A stretch of 64,000 nucleotides of DNA from Polyangium sp. 15x6 (GCF_029960785.1 NZ_JASBQE010000052.1:1-64000); one strand, 5' to 3'; counted from the first letter of the stretch, positions 36,519 to 46,217 are shown. Numbers and translations are program-made. Notes: generated by a model not told the origin, from the letters alone.

Positions 36519-37283
36519 TCACATGGCGAGGCCGCCGTCGACGTCGATGGTGCGGCCGTTGAAGTACTCGCACTCGATGACGAAACGAACGGCGAGCCAG
36601 AGGTCCTCGGGCAAGCCGATGCGGCCGACGGGGATCGCGGCGACGAGGGCGTCTTTGGCCTTCTGGTTCATGCCCTGGGTCATGGGCGTCTCGACCATGC
36701 CCGGCGCGACGCAGCCGACGCGGATGCCGAACGGCGCGAACTCGAGGGCCCAGGTCTTGGTGTTGGTGGCGAGCGCGGCCTTCGCGGCGCTGTAGTTCGA
36801 CTGTCCACGGTTTCCATGGCGCGCGATCGAGCTGATGTTGACGATGACGCCCTTCTCGCCGGCCCCGGCCATCTTGGCGACGACGTCGCGGACCATGTAC
36901 GTCGCGCCGGTGAGGTTGACGTCGATGACGGCCTGCCACTGCTGGGCCGAGAGCTTCGTGATCGCGCCGGTCGTGCGGTCCTTCTTCACGAGCAGGCCGT
37001 CGCGCAGGATGCCGGCGTTGTTGACGAGGCCGTTCAGGCCGCCCATGGCCTCGTGCGCGAAGTCGACGAACGCGGAGACCTCGGCCTCGCTCCCGACGTC
37101 GATGCGCTTCGGGTGGATCTTGCCGCGGAGATCCTTGGCTTCCTCGGCGAGCGAGGCGAGCGCGGCCTCGTTCACGTCGCCCGCGACCACCTGTCCGCCC
37201 GCCTCCGCGAGGCGATAGGCGTAATGACGGCCGAGGCCCGAGGCGGCGCCGGTGACGATGAACTTGGTGTCTTCGAGTCGCAT
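36519..37283 (-). CDS. SDR-family NAD(P)-dependent oxidoreductase (FabG-like)
   Basis: A 254-residue classical short-chain dehydrogenase: cofactor loop TGAASGLG (11-18), NNAG, catalytic Ser (NISSIARHG) and YxxxK (NYSAAK). An acidic residue (GDVNEA) after the second strand suggests NAD preference. The ATG at 37283 has a GGAGGA site; the open frame extends further but without resemblance. Could act in fatty acid beta-oxidation or acetoacetyl reduction; substrate not determinable. Confidence 0.9.
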   Translation of the reverse strand: MRLEDTKFIVTGAASGLGRHYAYRLAEAGGQVVAGDVNEAALASLAEEAKDLRGKIHPKRIDVGSEAEVSAFVDFAHEAMGGLNGLVNNAGILRDGLLVKKDRTTGAITKLSAQQWQAVIDVNLTGATYMVRDVVAKMAGAGEKGVIVNISSIARHGNRGQSNYSAAKAALATNTKTWALEFAPFGIRVGCVAPGMVETPMTQGMNQKAKDALVAAIPVGRIGLPEDLWLAVRFVIECEYFNGRTIDVDGGLAM

Positions 37284-37398
37284 GGTCTCCTCCAGAGAAC
37301 GAGGGCCGAAGAGCCCTCGGAGCGGGGTGATACACGGGCGGATGGAGATCGGGAAGGCCACGCTTGCGCCGGATGCGTCGGGTGTTATTTCCCGAGCC

Positions 37399-37809
37399 AT
37401 GCTTCGCCGCGCGCTGCTCGTTTTGTGCATGGCCCTCGGCTCCGTGGCCGCATGCAACCGCGACGTGTCCGTCCCCGCGTCGTCCGATCCCAACGGGAAG
37501 GACCTGGTGGAGGGCGCCGTGGTCGCGGCGGCCGAGTCGAGCGGAGGCATCCGGCTCTACAAGATCGTCCACGTCGACGACTACCCGGAGCCCGCAGGGC
37601 CCGAGTACCACATGATCGCCTACAACCCGAAGGTGCCGACGTTCCAGGACGCGGCGAACCTGTGGAAGCACAAGCGGAGCGAGGTCACCGTCGCGCTCGA
37701 CCACATCTTCGTGCGGCTCGTGAGCTTCGGCAAACGCGACCACCGCGTGCTGTTCGTCGAGCCGGTGACGGACGAAGAGAAGGCGCCGTACCTGAAGGCC
37801 AAACGTTAA
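37399..37809 (+). CDS. Small lipoprotein of unknown function
   Basis: A 136-residue protein starting at ATG 37399, with a signal peptide ending in VAAC (Cys19), a good lipobox. The mature part is a compact alpha/beta domain (GGIRLYKIVHVDDYP, VTVALDHIFVRL). No family is recognised. It is divergent from the SDR gene and its TAA stop shares the TTAA palindrome with the convergent sigma-factor gene. Confidence 0.75.
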   Translation: MLRRALLVLCMALGSVAACNRDVSVPASSDPNGKDLVEGAVVAAAESSGGIRLYKIVHVDDYPEPAGPEYHMIAYNPKVPTFQDAANLWKHKRSEVTVALDHIFVRLVSFGKRDHRVLFVEPVTDEEKAPYLKAKR

Positions 37810-38471
37810 CGCGTCCGGGCAGCGATCGCGGTCGCGAGCGACTGGATCGCCTGCGCGTGCAGGCGGCTCGCCCAGCTCTTGCTGATGCCGAGGTCCGCGG
37901 CGATCTCGTCGAAGTCCTCGCCCTGGAAGTAGTGCCGCTCGATGAGCGTGCGCTCGCGCTCGGGGAGCGCGCCGACGGCGTGGCGAAGGGCGCGAGCCAT
38001 CTCGGCGCGCGAGGTGTGCTCCTCGGGCGTGCCCGCGCCCGAGACGAGGCCGAGCGCGAGGGCCGCGGCATGCGCTTCGAGGAGGCGATCGAGGGCGGAG
38101 ACGTGGTCGTCCTCGGAGAAGCCCGCGTCATCCGGGGCCGCGGCGAGCTCGATGGAGAAGCGCTCGGCGCAGAGGAGGGCCGTGGCGCGGGAGAGCGCCC
38201 GGCGTGAACGGCGCTCACGCTTGACGCCGTCGAGGATGGCCCAGCGGACCTTGCGCGCGACGTACGTGGGGAGCGAGGCGCGGGTCGGATCGAAGGTGCG
38301 CGCGGCTTCGAGCAGGCCCTCGTGCGCACAGGCGCGCATGTCCTCGGGCGGGACCACGTTCCCGAGCCTGCGCCCCATCCAGCGCAGGACATGCTCCAGG
38401 ATGGGCCGTCCCTCGTTGTAGTAGCGCTCGATCGCGGGGTTTTCGCCGAACGAAGCGATGCGCAGGTTCAC
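37806..38471 (-). CDS. Sigma-70 family RNA polymerase sigma factor (FliA-like domain order)
   Basis: A 221-residue protein with sigma region 2 (about 38-90; EGLLEAARTFDPTRAS, KVRWAILDGVKRERR) and region 4 (about 165-212; LPERERTLIERHYFQGEDFDEIAADLGISKSWASRLHAQAI). The region 2 form is closer to FliA/SigF-type than to ECF factors. The start overlaps the stop of the small upstream gene (ATGA). Target promoters are unknown. Confidence 0.85.
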   Translation of the reverse strand: MNLRIASFGENPAIERYYNEGRPILEHVLRWMGRRLGNVVPPEDMRACAHEGLLEAARTFDPTRASLPTYVARKVRWAILDGVKRERRSRRALSRATALLCAERFSIELAAAPDDAGFSEDDHVSALDRLLEAHAAALALGLVSGAGTPEEHTSRAEMARALRHAVGALPERERTLIERHYFQGEDFDEIAADLGISKSWASRLHAQAIQSLATAIAARTR

Positions 38472-38779
38472 TCGCCGGCCCCGGACCCGGTTCGCCGAGA
38501 ACGAATGTCGCTGGCCCGCCGGGTCTCGGGCTCATCCTCGCCCTCGAAGGCCGCCCCGACGAACGCCTCGCCGCTCTGCTCGACGTGCCTCGGCGCAGCC
38601 CGGCGGAGGAGGCGCGCCGCGTGCTCGTCGGTGGCGAGCCGTTCGGCGAGCTCATCCCGCAGGAAATCGAGGTCCGCGCTGGGGAGGAGGTCGCGGTACG
38701 GGGCGACGGCTGCGTCGATGCGCGCCGCGACCCAGGGGTCGGCGAGGAGAGGGTGCATCGGTAAGGACAAACCTAGCAC
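38468..38779 (-). CDS. Small protein co-transcribed with the sigma factor
   Basis: A 103-residue hydrophilic, helical protein overlapping the sigma gene by four bases. GTG 38779 or ATG 38758 (MHPLLADPW) may start it. The central part (ADLDFLRDELAERLATDEHAARLLRRA) is a likely helical bundle; the C-terminus is Arg/Gly-rich and disordered. No family recognised. Context allows a role as anti-sigma factor or sigma cofactor; this is inference only. Confidence 0.5.
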   Translation of the reverse strand: MLGLSLPMHPLLADPWVAARIDAAVAPYRDLLPSADLDFLRDELAERLATDEHAARLLRRAAPRHVEQSGEAFVGAAFEGEDEPETRRASDIRSRRTGSGAGE

Positions 38780-38890
38780 CCGGAGGAGCGGCGAAACAAG
38801 GGGAAAGTGGGGGTCCGAGGTCCGCTCGGACGAACCAGGTTTTTCCGCGGGGTTTTTCCAGGGGGCGCGGGCGAACCACGCGCCCTCGCA

Positions 38891-39433
38891 TCACTTCGGC
38901 GGGTCCTCTCCGTTGAGGCACTCGTCGAACGCCTTCACGCTCTTCGCGGCCATCGCGCATTCGAGCCGCTTCCGCTCGGCCACCTTGCCGACGAGGCTCT
39001 CGATGCAGCCGTTCGCCCACGGCTCGCCCATCTTCCCGACCACCGCGTCGATGTTCTTCACGGCCTGCTCGCGCTGTTTGTCCGTGAGCCGCTTGTCGAG
39101 CCCGGCGATCTGGTCTGCGCGTTGCACCGCGACGTACTGCTTGCCGAGCTCGATGCAGTCCTTCTCCGTGAGCGTGTAGTCGGCGGCGGCGCCCTCGTCG
39201 GTGATCTTCTTCGCGCCGTGCGAGAGCGGCTTCGGCTCGGGCTCCGGGGGCTCTGCCGTCGCCTCGCGCGGCTCGCTCGCCCCGTCGTCCGGGGCAGAGT
39301 CGTTCTGGTTCGTGGCGTCCTCGGGCGGCGGGGTGGAGGCGCCGCAGCCGAGGGCCGCGAGCGAGAGGATCGTTGCGAACGTCGTGGCGAGCGCGGGCGC
39401 GGCGAGCGTGGAGAGCAGGGAGCGACCGTTCAT
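38891..39433 (-). CDS. Lipoprotein with acidic linker, unknown function
   Basis: A 180-residue protein starting at ATG 39433, signal peptide ending in ALGC, then a Pro/Glu/Asp-rich linker (about residues 32-70) and a ~110-residue helical domain with three cysteines (DCIELGK, NGCIESL, ECAMAAK) and one near the end. It is divergent from ftsH (135-bp spacer). The long open frame reading back to 41350 is antisense to ftsH and is not part of it. Confidence 0.7.
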   Translation of the reverse strand: MNGRSLLSTLAAPALATTFATILSLAALGCGASTPPPEDATNQNDSAPDDGASEPREATAEPPEPEPKPLSHGAKKITDEGAAADYTLTEKDCIELGKQYVAVQRADQIAGLDKRLTDKQREQAVKNIDAVVGKMGEPWANGCIESLVGKVAERKRLECAMAAKSVKAFDECLNGEDPPK

Positions 39434-39568
39434 GGACGGAGAAGCGTACGCTCGCTCCTTTTGGCCTGTCCATCCTCGCCGGTACGTCGGTGCACGGACC
39501 GAGGTCCTTGCCAGGCCGATCGCCGTTGGCAAAGCGCGTGCAGGCAGGTCGCACGGGGCGGAAACCAA

Positions 39569-41455
39569 ATGCGATCGTTCTGGGTTTACATCCTGCTCGT
39601 CGTGGGCGCGGTGCTCCTGCTCGGCTCGCTCGAGGGGAGCGAAGAGCGAATTCCTTACGCTCGGTTCAGGGACATGGCCGAGCAAGGCGTGCTCACCGAG
39701 GTGCAGATCAAAGGGGACACGTACATCGGGCGCACGGCGCCGAACGCGCCCGTCGGCACGTCGCAGACGTTCCGGACCGGCCGTATCGAGGGAGCCGAGA
39801 CCGCCCTGCTCGCGACGCTCGACGCGAAGGACGTCCCGTACACCCGGGTCTCCGACGGCGGGCCGTCGCTGTCGATGATGCTGCTCTGGGCGCTTCCGCT
39901 CGTGGGCGTGCTCCTGCTCGTGGGCTCGATGTCGCGCAAGGCGCCGACGCCGAACATCACGAACCCCGCGCTGAACTTCGGCAAACACAAGGCGCGGCTC
40001 TACGTGGACAAGGGAGCGCCGATCACGTTCCGCGACGTGGCCGGCAGCCACGAGGCGAAAGCGGAGCTCACCGAGATCGTCGAGTTCCTGAGGGCGCCGG
40101 AGCGATATCGCAGGCTCGGCGGGCGCATCCCGAAGGGGTGCCTGCTCGTGGGGCCGCCCGGAACGGGCAAGACGCTGCTCGCGCGGGCCGTGGCCGGCGA
40201 GGCGAACGTGCCGTTCTTCAGCATCTGCGGCTCGGAGTTCGTGGAGATGTTCGTCGGCGTGGGCGCAGCGCGCGTGCGCGATCTCTTCGCCCAGGCGCGC
40301 GAGAAGCCGGCCGCGATCCTGTTCGTCGACGAGCTCGACGCGGTCGGCAAGGCGCGCGGCGCGGCCGGGCCGATCGGCGGCAACGACGAGCGCGAGCAGA
40401 CGCTGAACCAGCTCCTCACGGAGATGGACGGCTTCGACGGCGCGACGGGCCTCGTGGTGATCGCCGCGACGAACCGGCCCGAGATCCTCGACCCGGCGCT
40501 CACGCGCGCCGGGCGCTTCGATCGGCGCGTGTACGTCGATCGGCCGGACCTCCGGGAGCGGCGCGAGATCCTGGAGGTGCACGCGCGAAGGGTGCTGCTC
40601 GGCCCGGACGTGAACCTCGACGACATGGCCGCGCAGACGACAGGGCTCGTGGGCGCGGACCTCGCGAACCTGCTCAACGAGGCGGCGCTGCTCGCGGCGC
40701 GCAGGCACGCGACGGCGGTGAGCAAGTCGGATCTCGAGGAGGCGATCGAGCGCGTGATCGCGGGGCTCGAGAGGAAGAGCCGCAGGCTCGGCGCGCACGA
40801 GCGGGTGGTCGTGGCGTACCACGAGGCGGGGCACGCGATCGCGGCGGAGCTCTTGCCGACGCAAGATCCGGTGCGGAAGGTGTCGATCGTTCCGCGCGGG
40901 ATCGGCGCGCTCGGCTACACGCTGCAGAAGCCGCGCGAGGATCGGTACCTGATGAGCCGGCAGGAGATCCTCGATCGGCTTGTGGTGCTGCTCGGCGGGC
41001 GCGTGGCGGAGCAGCGGACGTTCGGGGACGCGTCGACGGGGGCGCAGGACGATCTCGTGAACGCGACGGACATCGCGCGGCGTATGGTGCGCGAGCTCGG
41101 GATGGGCGGCGCGTCGCTCGGGCTCGCGTCGTTCGATCCGCGGCGAAGCGTGACGTTCGAGCGCGGCGGCTACGACTACAGCGAGGAGACGGCGCGGACC
41201 GTGGACGCCGAGGTGGGGCGGCTGCTCGCCGACGCGGAGGCGCGGACGAAGGCGCTCATCAACGAGCACTTCGCGGCGCTCGAGCGAATCGCGCGGCGGC
41301 TGCTCGAGGTGGAGACGCTGTCCGGCGAGGAGGTGCGAGCGCTCTTGCACGCGCCGTCCACGGAGAAGCCGAAGGTCGCGGAGGCGGAGAACGTCGACGT
41401 GACGCTCGAAGAAGTGCCGACGAGCGAGGCGCGGCCGCGGGCGGCTTGTCGGTAG
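39569..41455 (+). CDS. ftsH: FtsH, membrane-anchored AAA+ zinc metalloprotease
   Basis: A 628-residue protease with two membrane helices (about 4-20 and 101-120) flanking a small periplasmic domain. Walker A GPPGTGKT is at 195-202, Walker B at 249-257, and the zinc motif HEAGH at 418-422. It degrades membrane and regulatory proteins. The ATG 39569 is chosen because the membrane segment begins at once; the upstream open frame is not FtsH-like. The periplasmic loop is about 80 residues, as usual. Confidence 0.96.
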   Translation: MRSFWVYILLVVGAVLLLGSLEGSEERIPYARFRDMAEQGVLTEVQIKGDTYIGRTAPNAPVGTSQTFRTGRIEGAETALLATLDAKDVPYTRVSDGGPSLSMMLLWALPLVGVLLLVGSMSRKAPTPNITNPALNFGKHKARLYVDKGAPITFRDVAGSHEAKAELTEIVEFLRAPERYRRLGGRIPKGCLLVGPPGTGKTLLARAVAGEANVPFFSICGSEFVEMFVGVGAARVRDLFAQAREKPAAILFVDELDAVGKARGAAGPIGGNDEREQTLNQLLTEMDGFDGATGLVVIAATNRPEILDPALTRAGRFDRRVYVDRPDLRERREILEVHARRVLLGPDVNLDDMAAQTTGLVGADLANLLNEAALLAARRHATAVSKSDLEEAIERVIAGLERKSRRLGAHERVVVAYHEAGHAIAAELLPTQDPVRKVSIVPRGIGALGYTLQKPREDRYLMSRQEILDRLVVLLGGRVAEQRTFGDASTGAQDDLVNATDIARRMVRELGMGGASLGLASFDPRRSVTFERGGYDYSEETARTVDAEVGRLLADAEARTKALINEHFAALERIARRLLEVETLSGEEVRALLHAPSTEKPKVAEAENVDVTLEEVPTSEARPRAACR

Positions 41456-41464
41456 GAGCGTCGA

Positions 41465-42085
41465 TCAGGGCTCGCCGGCCGCGGGCTCTTCGTCCTCTTC
41501 GTCGTCCCCGAAAAGAATGCCTACCTGGAGCGGGATCGCGTCGAACGGCTCGGCGCGAACCCGCTCGCCGCGTTCGGCGACGAGGATCTCCAGGTAGCCG
41601 GCAGGCTCCCAGCGATACACGGACAGGCTCTCCTCGACCGGATCGACGATCCAGCAGTGAGGGACCTCGTGCCGGTGGTAGACGCGCTTCTTCTTGACGA
41701 GATCGTTGCGTCGGTTCGTCGAGAGAATCTCGCAGACCCAGTCAGGGCGAACGCGGATCGGCGTTCCAAGCGGCTGCTCGGGGACGCGCTCACGCCTCCA
41801 GCCCGCAACGTCGGGTACGAACGTGCTCTTCGGATCGAAGAAGATGTCGACCTCGGTGGCAAACCACCATCCACCGGGGAAGCGACCACCAGGGCGCCGA
41901 TCGAACGGCTCAACGTACCCGGACAACCTGCGCTGCGCGCGACCATGCTCCCCAGTCGCAGCACCCTTCTCGTGAATCACGCCCTCGATCAGCTCGTGCC
42001 GCCGCTTTTCCTCGGGGATGGCGTACAGGTCCTCCAGGGTCGCGGGAGGCGCAGCAGGAGGAGCCTTGCGAGCCGGCACGTTCAT
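41465..42085 (-). CDS. Uma2-family (DUF820) protein, putative restriction-like nuclease fold
   Basis: A 206-residue protein with the Uma2 pattern: an N-terminal helix with HELIEGVIHE, the core ATEVDIFFDPKSTFVPDVAGW, and the PD-(D/E)xK-like region WVCEILSTNRRNDLVKKK. Uma2 proteins are abundant in myxobacteria and cyanobacteria; a nuclease role is predicted by fold, not proven. The C-terminus is acidic (DDEEDEEP). Neighbours give no functional clue. Confidence 0.85.
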   Translation of the reverse strand: MNVPARKAPPAAPPATLEDLYAIPEEKRRHELIEGVIHEKGAATGEHGRAQRRLSGYVEPFDRRPGGRFPGGWWFATEVDIFFDPKSTFVPDVAGWRRERVPEQPLGTPIRVRPDWVCEILSTNRRNDLVKKKRVYHRHEVPHCWIVDPVEESLSVYRWEPAGYLEILVAERGERVRAEPFDAIPLQVGILFGDDEEDEEPAAGEP

Positions 42086-42122
42086 GCGTCGGAGGATACT
42101 CGATCCCCGCCCGCCTCGCCCC

Positions 42123-42803
42123 TCACCGGATCGACCGGAACAACCGCTCGAAATCGAGCCCCTCTCCCCGGAACAGCACCCCGAGCACCTGCCCGCGCAC
42201 GAGCGCGCTCGGCACCGTGCCCATCACCCGGCTGTCGAGCGACGCGGGCCGGTTGTCGCCCATCACGAACAGGTGATCCCGAGGCACCACCAGAGGACCG
42301 AAGTCCTCGAAGTCGCGGCCCCCCGACTCGTGCGCGAGCGCGCCGAGGTGCTCCAAGAACCGGCCGTCCGGGAGCCGCTCGATGCGCTGCGGGCGACCGT
42401 CGATGTAGAGGATGCCCCGCTTCACCGCGACGGTTTGCCCCTCCGTCGCGACCACGCGCTTGACCAGCGGGATCGCGCCGCCGCGCGGATCGGCGAAGAC
42501 CACGACCTCCCCGGGGCGCGGGCTCCTGTGGTGGAAGAGCCAGGCCTCGGTGAACGGGATGCGCAGGCCGTAGGCGGCTTTCGCCACGAAGATGCGATCG
42601 CCGGGTTCGATCGTCGGCCACATCGAGCCCGTCGGCACGTGGTACTGGTCGGCGAGCGAGGCGCGCGCCGCCGTCAGCACGAAGACGAGCGCGACGAACT
42701 TGAGGGCACGCTTGAAGAGGGCTGCGAGGAGGCGCTTGCGTCGCGACGCGACGGGCGGCGTAGCCTCTTCGGAGAGCGTGAGGGAAGGCTCGAACGAGGC
42801 CAT
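42123..42803 (-). CDS. lepB: Signal peptidase I
   Basis: A 226-residue LepB with one membrane helix (about 35-53). The catalytic Ser is in PTGSMWPT, the Lys in PLVKRVVATEG, and box E appears as MGDNRPASLDSR. It cleaves signal peptides on the outer face of the inner membrane. ATG 42803 is preferred; the frame is open to 42887 but that would overlap the divergent aroE start. No clear ribosome site. Confidence 0.9.
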   Translation of the reverse strand: MASFEPSLTLSEEATPPVASRRKRLLAALFKRALKFVALVFVLTAARASLADQYHVPTGSMWPTIEPGDRIFVAKAAYGLRIPFTEAWLFHHRSPRPGEVVVFADPRGGAIPLVKRVVATEGQTVAVKRGILYIDGRPQRIERLPDGRFLEHLGALAHESGGRDFEDFGPLVVPRDHLFVMGDNRPASLDSRVMGTVPSALVRGQVLGVLFRGEGLDFERLFRSIR

Positions 42804-42852
42804 CGCGTGGTGGTCGGTAGCATCACGGCCAAGGCCGATCCAGCCTGCGCGC

Positions 42853-43686
42853 ATGACGAACGCCCACGCCTCCGGCGCGAAGCTCACGCTCTGTGGATCG
42901 ATTTCGCTTTATCCGGTCTCCCTCGGCTCTGCGATGCACCTCGCGGGCTACCGCGCGCTCGGCTTGCCGTTCACGTACGTGCCGTTCCGCGTGACCGATC
43001 TCGGCGGCGCGATCACGGGCATGCGCGCGCTCGGGATCCGCGGGCTCGGCGTGTCGATGCCGTACAAGCAGCAGATCCTCCCGCTGCTCGACGCGATCGA
43101 TCCCCTCGCGGCGAAGATCGGCGCGGTGAACACGGTCGTGCAGGAGGACGGGCGGCTCCTCGGGTACAACACCGACTGCGTGGGCGCGGTGCGCGCGCTC
43201 GAAGAGGTCGCGCCCGTGAAGGGCGCGCGCGCGCTCGTGCTCGGGGCCGGCGGGGCCGGGCGCGCCGTGGCGCACGGGCTCGCGGATGCAGGCGCGAAGG
43301 TCGTCGTGACGAACCGGAGCGTCGACAAGGCCGAGGCGCTCGCGGCCGAGATCGGAGGACGCGCGGCCGGCGTGGAGGAGGCGCGGAGCGCGGGGGACTA
43401 CGACATCGTGGTGAACGCGACGTCCGTGGGCATGGGGGAGATCGCGGCCGAGAGTCCGGTGCCCGAGGAGGCCATCCCCGCGGGGCTGCTCGTGATGGAC
43501 ATCGTGTACAAGCCGATCGAGACGGCGCTCGTCCGCGCGGCGATGCGGCGAGGCGCGCGGGTGATCCACGGCGGGCGCATGCTCTTGCACCAGGCGGCGC
43601 GGCAGTTCGAGCTCTACACGGGCGAGCGAGCGCCGCTCGACGCCATGGATGCCGCGCTTCGGGAGCAGATCGCCATGCTCGGGTGA
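42853..43686 (+). CDS. aroE: Shikimate dehydrogenase
   Basis: A 277-residue AroE, NADPH-dependent reductase of 3-dehydroshikimate in aromatic biosynthesis. Catalytic Lys lies in VSMPYKQQ, the Asp in YNTDCVG, and the NADP loop is GAGGAGR. The usual N-terminal substrate motif with SxS is altered (SLYPVSLGSAMH), so substrate range may differ slightly. ATG 42853 is 49 bp from divergent lepB. Confidence 0.88.
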   Translation: MTNAHASGAKLTLCGSISLYPVSLGSAMHLAGYRALGLPFTYVPFRVTDLGGAITGMRALGIRGLGVSMPYKQQILPLLDAIDPLAAKIGAVNTVVQEDGRLLGYNTDCVGAVRALEEVAPVKGARALVLGAGGAGRAVAHGLADAGAKVVVTNRSVDKAEALAAEIGGRAAGVEEARSAGDYDIVVNATSVGMGEIAAESPVPEEAIPAGLLVMDIVYKPIETALVRAAMRRGARVIHGGRMLLHQAARQFELYTGERAPLDAMDAALREQIAMLG

Positions 43687-43714
43687 GCCCGGCCCGAGGC
43701 CTCTGTCGGACGAT

Positions 43715-43749
43715 GGGGGCTACGCTCGGACGAGCCGAGCTACGCCCCC
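43715..43749 (+). repeat. GCTCGG dyad repeat, copy A, after aroE
   Basis: GGGGGC ... GCCCCC arms enclose the core GCTCGGACGAGCCGAGC (43724-43740). It lies 28 bp past the aroE stop and is followed by CCCCCC and a T-rich run (43754-43766), so it can also act as a terminator. Confidence 0.7.
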
Positions 43750-43789
43750 AAGCCCCCCTTTTGTTTGCAGACCGTCGTCGTCTGCCGGC

Positions 43790-45025
43790 ATGCTCCGCGC
43801 CGTGGATCGTCGGGCCTTGCTCCTCGCGCTGCTCGCTGTCGTGGCCCTCGGATGCAGCGTCGAGGCCTCCCCTGCCCCCGCGCCCGCCTCGACGAACGTC
43901 GCCGCTTCCGCTCCCGCAGCCGCTCCCGCTTCCGCTTCCGCTTCCGCAACCGCCGCCGCCCCCGCTCCCGCGCCCGAGCCTCCGCCCGAGGGCATGATCG
44001 CCCTGCCGCCGGCCATCTACCTCATGGGCTCACGCGCGCTCGAGGGGCTGCCCGAGGAGAAGCCGATGCACGAGGTCGTCCTCGCCGGCTTCTACCTCGA
44101 CCGCACCGAGGTCACCGTCGCCGCCTACCGCGCCTGCGTCGCCGCCGGCGCTTGCACCCCCGCGCACACCGGCGAGACCTTCTGCCCCGGCGACGCCCCC
44201 GACAAGGCCGATCACCCCATCAGCTGCATCGACTTCCCCCAGGCCGAGGCCTACTGCGCCTTCGCCAAGAAGCGCCTGCCCACCGAGCGCGAGTGGGAGT
44301 ACGCCGCCCGCGCCGGTAACGAGCACCGCAAGTTCTCCTGGGGCGACGACCCGCCCGACGAGAAACACGCCTGCTACGACCACCCCGGCACCTGCCCCGT
44401 CGCCTCGTTCCCCGCCGGCGCCTTCGGCCTATACGACATGTCGGGCAATGTGTGGGAATGGACCTCCACCGTCTACGGCCCCTACCCGGACGAGCTCACC
44501 ACCGGCACCCACCGCGTCTACCGCGGCGGGAGCTGGAGCCGCCGCTTCCCCAAGTGGCTCCGCACGGCCCTGCGCAATCGTTACGAACCCAACAAATGGA
44601 GCGCCTCGCTCGGCGTGCGTTGCGCGAAGTCGCAAACCCCCCTCGCCTGCCCGCCCGATACCGAGCCCCGCGGCGACGCCTGCGTCCGCGTGAAGGGCGA
44701 GCCCATGTGTGAACCCGGCCTCTCCTGGAATGGAAAAGCCTGCTCGCTCGGCGGCGTCGCCCTGCCCGTCGGCGCCGAGGTCGCCACGAGCCCGGCCGCC
44801 ACGGCCGCCCCCGCTGCCGGGCCCCCCGCCGCGGAGCCCGCGCCCGTCCGCCGCACCCGCACGCCTCGATTCGACGATGATTGCAAGGCACATTACGCCG
44901 GCCGCCCAGCGGCTTATCGTTACGAGGGGGGCACGTTTTACAGTCGGAACCCGGTCATCGCCGGCGACGGCTGCACGAAACGGGATATGGGCGAGAACTG
45001 GACGAGCGCATGCTGTTCGGGATAA
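43790..45025 (+). CDS. Formylglycine-generating-enzyme (SUMF1)-like lipoprotein
   Basis: A 411-residue exported protein starting at ATG 43790. The signal peptide ends in ALGC (Cys22), followed by an Ala/Pro linker (to about 65). The FGE-sulfatase domain follows, with FYLDRTEVTVAAYRAC, LPTEREWEYAARAG, GNVWEWTSTVYG and YRGGSWSRRF. A Cys-rich C-terminal tail (CPPDTEP, CEPGLSWNGKAC, ending SACCSG) is unusual. Many FGE-like proteins are not sulfatase activators; the substrate is unknown. Confidence 0.85.
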   Translation: MLRAVDRRALLLALLAVVALGCSVEASPAPAPASTNVAASAPAAAPASASASATAAAPAPAPEPPPEGMIALPPAIYLMGSRALEGLPEEKPMHEVVLAGFYLDRTEVTVAAYRACVAAGACTPAHTGETFCPGDAPDKADHPISCIDFPQAEAYCAFAKKRLPTEREWEYAARAGNEHRKFSWGDDPPDEKHACYDHPGTCPVASFPAGAFGLYDMSGNVWEWTSTVYGPYPDELTTGTHRVYRGGSWSRRFPKWLRTALRNRYEPNKWSASLGVRCAKSQTPLACPPDTEPRGDACVRVKGEPMCEPGLSWNGKACSLGGVALPVGAEVATSPAATAAPAAGPPAAEPAPVRRTRTPRFDDDCKAHYAGRPAAYRYEGGTFYSRNPVIAGDGCTKRDMGENWTSACCSG

Positions 45026-45138
45026 CGCATCCACGAGGGGTGTGGTTTTCGCGGGGCCTCGGACGCCCGTGACCGTCCCCGGGTGGCCTAAGGCCGCTCG
45101 CCCATCTAGGCTGTCGCGCCTCTGGGGGATCCCGCTGA

Positions 45139-45155
45139 GCTCGGACGAGCCGAGC
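45139..45155 (+). repeat. GCTCGG dyad core, copy after the FGE-like gene
   Basis: The 17-bp core GCTCGGACGAGCCGAGC is identical to that of copy A (43724-43740), but the outer G/C arms are missing. It lies in the 158-bp spacer before astA. Confidence 0.6.
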
Positions 45156-45183
45156 CACCGCGCCACCCGAGCCTCTGTTTCCC

Positions 45184-46212
45184 ATGCTGCCCTTCGAGAT
45201 TCGCGCCGCCACCCTCGGTGATGAGGAGCAAATGCTCCGCGTCGCGCGACACCTCAACTCGGTCAACCTGCCGCACGATCGGGACGAGATTCACGAGATC
45301 GTGAGCCTCTCCCACAAGAGCTTCACCGGCGAGATCAAGGACCCGCGCCTCCGGCAGTACGTCTTCGTCCTCATCGACCGCGCGAAGGACCACATCATCG
45401 GCACCTCGATGATCATCGCGCAGCTCGGCCGGCGCGGCGCGCCCTACATCTACTTCGACGTGCTCGACGAGGAGCGGTACTCGGCCACGATCGACCGGCA
45501 CTTCCACCACACGCTCCTGCGCATCGGCTACTCGTACGACGGCCCGACCGAGATCGGCGGCCTCGTGATCATGCCCGAGTACCGCCGCACCGACCGGCTC
45601 GGCACGTTCATCTCGTACGTGCGGTTCCTCTACCTCGCCGCCCACCGCGAGCTCTTCCAGCAGGAGGTCCTCGCCGAGCTTTTGCCCCCGCTCGAGCCCG
45701 ACGGCACGAGCCACCTCTGGGAGGCCCTCGGCCGTCGCTTCACGGACCTGACGTACGCCGAGGCCGACCGGCTCTCGAAGAAGAACAAGGAGTTCATCAA
45801 GGGCCTCTTCCCCGAAGGGCCCATCCACGCGTCGCTCCTGCCCGAGGAAGCGCAGAAGGTCATCGGCAAGACGGGCCTGCAGACCCGCGGCGTCGAAAAA
45901 CTCCTGCGCCGCATCGGCTTCCGTTACGCCCACCGCGTCGACCCCTTCGACGGCGGCCCGCACTACACGGCGCGGATGGACGAGATCACGCTCATCGCCG
46001 ACACGAAGCGCACCCGCGCCGACCGCCCCTACTCCCCGGACGTCGGCGACCGCAAAGGCATCCTCGCCGTCGAGATGCCCGAGCCCCCGTTCTTCCGGGC
46101 CGTCCTCGGCCACTTTCGCGAGGGCCCGCGCGGCGTCGCCGTCGACGACGAGGCCTGGGAGACGCTCAACCTCCACCACTCGAGCCCGCTGATCGTCCTG
46201 CCGATCGAGTAA
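45184..46212 (+). CDS. astA: Arginine N-succinyltransferase
   Basis: A 342-residue AstA that transfers succinyl from succinyl-CoA to L-arginine, first step of the AST arginine catabolic route. Whole-length resemblance is clear: an N-terminal FEIRAATLGDEEQM, the LFVLxD-like YVFVLIDRAKDHIIGTS segment, GLVIMPEYRRTDRLG and the SALLPEEA-like stretch. The other ast genes are not in the window, so the route may be partial or dispersed. Confidence 0.9.
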   Translation: MLPFEIRAATLGDEEQMLRVARHLNSVNLPHDRDEIHEIVSLSHKSFTGEIKDPRLRQYVFVLIDRAKDHIIGTSMIIAQLGRRGAPYIYFDVLDEERYSATIDRHFHHTLLRIGYSYDGPTEIGGLVIMPEYRRTDRLGTFISYVRFLYLAAHRELFQQEVLAELLPPLEPDGTSHLWEALGRRFTDLTYAEADRLSKKNKEFIKGLFPEGPIHASLLPEEAQKVIGKTGLQTRGVEKLLRRIGFRYAHRVDPFDGGPHYTARMDEITLIADTKRTRADRPYSPDVGDRKGILAVEMPEPPFFRAVLGHFREGPRGVAVDDEAWETLNLHHSSPLIVLPIE

Positions 46213-46217
46213 CGCTC

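Noticed and set aside
39508-39532. TTGCCA-N13-TGGCAA inverted repeat upstream of ftsH
   Set aside because: Short arms and no promoter match; not above chance without conservation data.
38891-41350. 819-codon - strand open frame through ftsH
   Set aside because: Only its last 180 codons (from ATG 39433) look like a real lipoprotein; the rest is antisense to ftsH.
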